Shown one piece after another: positions 5,973-8,549 of a DNA stretch of 8,549 nt. Position numbers and translations under genes: made by a program. The notes below the pieces were generated by a model, which searched no databases, was not told the origin of the DNA, and saw only the letters and a program-made list of their open reading frames with translations. Location of the stretch: NCBI GenBank assembly GCA_012965625.1, contig DTSC01000321.1, forward strand, positions 1 to 8,549, read 5' to 3'. This DNA is from Flavobacteriales bacterium. GTDB taxonomy: Bacteria; Bacteroidota; Bacteroidia; NORP154. Positions within the stretch are counted from its first letter, which is position 1. Every line of letters starts with the position of its first letter.

Positions 5973-7334
5973 ATGAAAAACAAGGTTTTACTTTTAACAC
6001 TTATTTTATCTGCTACCTTATTCACTGCGATCTCGTGTAAAAAAATATTCTTGGAGTTTGTGGCCGATACATTGATGTCAGCTTTTGATCTTTGGGAAGA
6101 CAGGCCGCAAGGAATCCCCTGTAACCAAGCTTTATCAAATGCTACTATCAATATTCAGGAGCTTACCTTCGACATGGATCACATGCTATGCATCAACATT
6201 AACATGGACGCAAGCGACTTTGATAATATGAGAAATGAGTCCAAGTTTGGCCCAAACATCTATGAGGATGATGGAAATGCTGCCTGTGCTGTCCTGGTGG
6301 AGTATGCTGGAAAATGTGATGTGCCATTTCCTTCTTATTATAATTGGTATTCCGGAGACCTTACGATTGACGGCCTTTCTTTAAGTGACGTTGGATTAAG
6401 GAAAAAAGGTTTCTTAGGTTCAATCTTTTCTACGGCTCCATCCATGAGGATAATTACCAATAAATATGTAAGCGGCCAAAACATAGGAGGCACACAGCGT
6501 ATAACCCTGAATAATAATTCCCAGGATGACACAAGGATCTGGACTTCTTTGGGTTATAAAATCTTTGAGCTGGCCAATTACCCTGCCCCCAGGACTAATT
6601 TTGCCAATGTCAGTATCAATGATGAGGCGCTAGGTGTATATACGCACCTGGAACCTATAGATGAAAAATTCCTGAAACGCGCTTTTGGCAACAATGCAGG
6701 GCACCTTTATGAAGGTCAGATCATAGATTTTGAAGAAAAATGGTTACCAAGATGGGATGCTAAAACAGCCAATACAAACCAAGTAGGCTTGCCCATTATA
6801 GATATTGCAGAAGACCTGGACCTGCCAGACGACAAACTCATAAGTGCCCTTGAACAAGATCTAAATATTGACCGGTTTATTACCTTCTGGGCATTGGAAG
6901 TCCTTTTAGCACTTGATGATGGATATTGCTCCAACCGCAATAACTTCTTTATCTATTTTGACCCTAATGATGGAGGCAGGGTTACTTTTATACCATGGGG
7001 ACTGGATTACCATGGAGAAAATGAGTCCTCGCTTGAAAACTTTGTCCACGCAGAGCTACCGCGGAGGCTCTCCAGGATTCCGGCTATGGCTTCCAAATTT
7101 GAAACAGAATTGCAGCGTTTGCTAGATGATGTTTGGGACGAGCCTGCCTTTCTCTCCTTTATTGACTCGGCTGCCACAAAGGTAACAAGCGCTCAGATAG
7201 ATCCAGATTATCAAAACAAGGTTGATAATTTAAAAACATGGATACTAGACCGCAGAACTTTTGTGAAAATAATGTTGGCCACCGGACTACCCAAGGGAAA
7301 TGAGAAGGAATCAAATAAATGCACCAATGATTAA
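5973..7334 (+). CDS. CotH-family (atypical kinase fold) lipoprotein
   Basis: A 453-residue protein with a lipoprotein signal peptide (hydrophobic 5-19, AISC with Cys22, then KK). The rest matches the CotH family: an N-terminal beta region (DMDHMLCININMDASDFDNM, about 67-86), RITLNNNSQDDTRIWTSLGY (176-195), PAPRTNFANVSINDEALGVY (204-223), THLEPIDEKFLKRAFG, GHLYEGQ (243-249), SNRNNFFIYFD (320-330) and VTFIPWGLDYHG (337-348). CotH of Bacillus spores is an atypical protein kinase that phosphorylates coat proteins; related proteins occur widely outside spore formers. In many members the late motif is PWDxD; here it is PWGLD, so one acidic residue is Gly. Kinase activity is therefore uncertain. Its substrate is not apparent. 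The start at 5973 is supported by the signal peptide directly after it. It probably forms an operon with the barrel gene 9 nt downstream. The polyphosphate-polymerase (VTC) and DUF4956 genes often found with CotH in other bacteria are not in this window. Confidence 0.92.
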   Translation: MKNKVLLLTLILSATLFTAISCKKIFLEFVADTLMSAFDLWEDRPQGIPCNQALSNATINIQELTFDMDHMLCININMDASDFDNMRNESKFGPNIYEDDGNAACAVLVEYAGKCDVPFPSYYNWYSGDLTIDGLSLSDVGLRKKGFLGSIFSTAPSMRIITNKYVSGQNIGGTQRITLNNNSQDDTRIWTSLGYKIFELANYPAPRTNFANVSINDEALGVYTHLEPIDEKFLKRAFGNNAGHLYEGQIIDFEEKWLPRWDAKTANTNQVGLPIIDIAEDLDLPDDKLISALEQDLNIDRFITFWALEVLLALDDGYCSNRNNFFIYFDPNDGGRVTFIPWGLDYHGENESSLENFVHAELPRRLSRIPAMASKFETELQRLLDDVWDEPAFLSFIDSAATKVTSAQIDPDYQNKVDNLKTWILDRRTFVKIMLATGLPKGNEKESNKCTND

Positions 7335-7343
7335 TTTATTGTG

Positions 7344-8057
7344 ATGAAGATACCCTATAGCTTATTGCTTTCTTTCTTTTTTGTTCAAATGGGTCTCTCT
7401 CAAGGCAATGACTACCCAAAAAATCAAGACTTTGAATCCTGGACAGCCGGTAAATTAAGGATGAAATTAAATAAGACATGGAGCATTGACCTGGAAAACC
7501 AGCTGCGGTTTAAAACAAACCTGACAGAATATGATCGCTTCTTTTCTCAGCTAAACACCCAATACAAGATAGATGGCTTTGAGTATGGAGGGGGATTCAG
7601 GTATCTTCAGCTCAATGACAATGTGGGAAATAAGCAGGGAGCTGAGAATCATTTTAGGTTCCATTTAGATTTTGGATATGAATTAGATGCAGATAGATGC
7701 TTATATAAAGTCAGAATCCGCCTTCAGCACAGAAATGAATTAGGATTAAGTAAGCATGAAGGAGATTATCCTAGTAAGGACCTTCGTGTTAAAGCATCCT
7801 TTAAATACAATTTCAGAAACTGGAAATTTGATCCGCGCATGTCTTGGGAGGTCTTCAGGCATTATCAGACAGGAGCGTTAAACGGATTCAACAAATACAG
7901 ATTAACTTTTGGAACAAGCTATAAAATAAACAAAGAACAAAGATTAGCCCTGTCTTATGTGCAAGAAAAGCAATTGGTTTATTGGAATCCAAAGGTCACC
8001 AGGATTCTTCTGGTATCTTATCTTTATACAATTAAGATGTCCAAAAAGGATAAATAG
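7344..8057 (+). CDS. Probable outer-membrane beta-barrel protein, DUF2490-like
   Basis: A 237-residue protein with a signal peptide (MKIPYSLLLSFFFVQMGLSQ). The mature part alternates polar and hydrophobic or aromatic residues in short strands, for example WSIDLENQLRFK, FEYGGGFRYLQL, YKVRIRLQHRNEL and RLTFGTSYKI, with charged turns between them. This pattern, the length and the ENQLRF/HRNEL features fit the DUF2490 group of small barrels; that family call is by recognition only. A GTG at 7341 is in frame one codon earlier. The ATG at 7344 is preferred as the common codon with the signal peptide directly after it. The gene starts 9 nt after the CotH stop, so the two are likely co-transcribed and the barrel may partner the CotH lipoprotein at the outer membrane (inference). 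Its function is unknown. Confidence 0.75.
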   Translation: MKIPYSLLLSFFFVQMGLSQGNDYPKNQDFESWTAGKLRMKLNKTWSIDLENQLRFKTNLTEYDRFFSQLNTQYKIDGFEYGGGFRYLQLNDNVGNKQGAENHFRFHLDFGYELDADRCLYKVRIRLQHRNELGLSKHEGDYPSKDLRVKASFKYNFRNWKFDPRMSWEVFRHYQTGALNGFNKYRLTFGTSYKINKEQRLALSYVQEKQLVYWNPKVTRILLVSYLYTIKMSKKDK

Positions 8058-8079
8058 GGTGCAATCCTATTACCCTATT
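8053..8079. terminator. Candidate bidirectional terminator containing both convergent stop codons
   Basis: A perfect 8-bp inverted repeat, AATAGGGT (8053-8060) and ACCCTATT (8072-8079), with an 11-nt loop. The TAG of the barrel gene (8055-8057) lies in the left arm and the TAG of the T9SS gene (8077-8075) in the right arm. In the minus direction a T-rich tract (TATCCTTTTT) follows. The plus direction has no T-run, so termination is more likely for the minus-strand gene. Confidence 0.45.
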
Positions 8080-8549
8080 CCACTATCATCCTGCCCCTGA
8101 AGGTTTTGGCTTTCCCCTGCAGGTAAACAAAATACACTCCACTTGGAAGGTTCTCCCTATCAATTACCACTTTGCTCTCAGTGATGCCAGGGATCGCTCG
8201 CACCGTATTGCCCAGCATGTTATAGACAAGCAACAGATAGGGCTCTGCGTTGGCATTGCCAAATGCTATGGTGGTAGATGTTGTAAAAGGGTTTGGATAG
8301 ATCTTTAACGGCTGTATAAGTACAAGCTTATTTATGCCCATTACTATTGAATCTACAAAGACATATGATGTGGACGTGCAGCCATTGCCGTCAGTTACGA
8401 TTACATTATAAGTACCCATACACAGGCCAACAGCTGTTTGCGTAGTTTGTACATTATTATCGTCCCAAAGGTACGCAAAAGGAGAAGTGCCACCTGTTAC
8501 ATTGGCTATGGCCTGTCCATCGCATACCGTATCTGAAGACACATTTTGA
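8075..8549 (-). CDS. C-terminal end of a T9SS-secreted protein with a SprB-type repeat
   Basis: The last 157 residues of a gene that starts beyond the right edge; the frame is open to the window end. The first part (about 1-66) is a SprB-like repeat of the Ig-type fold seen in gliding adhesins and other large surface proteins: VCDGQAIANVTGGTSPFAYLWDD, then GLCMGTYNVIVTDGNGC. Two of its Cys (in VCDG and GNGC) may pair. The tail (about 79-157) is a T9SS type A sorting domain: LKIYPNPFTTSTTIAF (YPNP at 84-87), LLLVYNMLGNTVR, NLPSGVYFVYLQ and FRGRMIVE. It is therefore exported to the cell surface or medium. The upstream domains that would tell its role are not visible. It converges on the CotH/barrel operon, with 17 bp between stop codons. 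Confidence 0.9.
   Translation of the reverse strand, partial: QNVSSDTVCDGQAIANVTGGTSPFAYLWDDNNVQTTQTAVGLCMGTYNVIVTDGNGCTSTSYVFVDSIVMGINKLVLIQPLKIYPNPFTTSTTIAFGNANAEPYLLLVYNMLGNTVRAIPGITESKVVIDRENLPSGVYFVYLQGKAKTFRGRMIVE

Noticed and set aside
5973..8057. Spore-coat gene cluster, from the CotH name
   Set aside because: The CotH family is widespread in non-spore-formers; a lipoprotein signal and a beta-barrel neighbour point to a Gram-negative envelope.

Overview
The window reads as part of a Bacteroidota chromosome, most like Cytophagales or related marine lineages (inference). Two of its proteins end in a type IX secretion (T9SS) C-terminal sorting domain. Three genes carry the Bacteroidota -7 promoter element TAnnTTTG just before the start codon, and no start shows a clear Shine-Dalgarno sequence. 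The window holds no tRNA, rRNA, CRISPR array or transposase.

Left half, 1-4280, all on the minus strand. A full-length TPR-SpoIIE phosphatase gene (4280 to 2187) is followed by a secreted LVIVD/choice-of-anchor-B protein with a T9SS tail (2031 to 634), then by the 5' part of a second TPR gene (581 to the left edge). The two TPR genes are close paralogues. They share the signal peptide, the region before the repeats and an identical promoter box exactly 3 nt before the ATG, which suggests leaderless mRNAs. In the second TPR gene the repeats are also tandem 120-bp DNA repeats. At position 36-38 the coding sense of the repeat flips, so bases 1-38 encode a TPR unit on the opposite strand. This is either a real inversion breakpoint or a fold-back or assembly artefact at a contig end.

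Right half, 4442-8549. A membrane-anchored protein of the squalene-cyclase/prenyltransferase alpha/alpha-toroid type (5804 to 4491, minus) ends at a strong intrinsic terminator. It is divergent, across 168 bp, from a two-gene plus-strand operon: a CotH-family lipoprotein (5973-7334) and a probable outer-membrane beta-barrel resembling DUF2490 (7344-8057). This operon converges on the 3' end of a large T9SS-secreted adhesin-like gene with a SprB-type repeat (8549 to 8075). A short palindrome that contains both stop codons separates the two.

Most of the products are predicted to act in the envelope or outside the cell: surface cargo, a lipoprotein kinase-like protein, a barrel and a toroid. The TPR-SpoIIE protein would carry a periplasmic or extracytoplasmic signal to a cytoplasmic phosphatase. 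No known defence or mobile system is visible. The least explained parts are the toroid/CotH/barrel neighbourhood and the inverted TPR junction.
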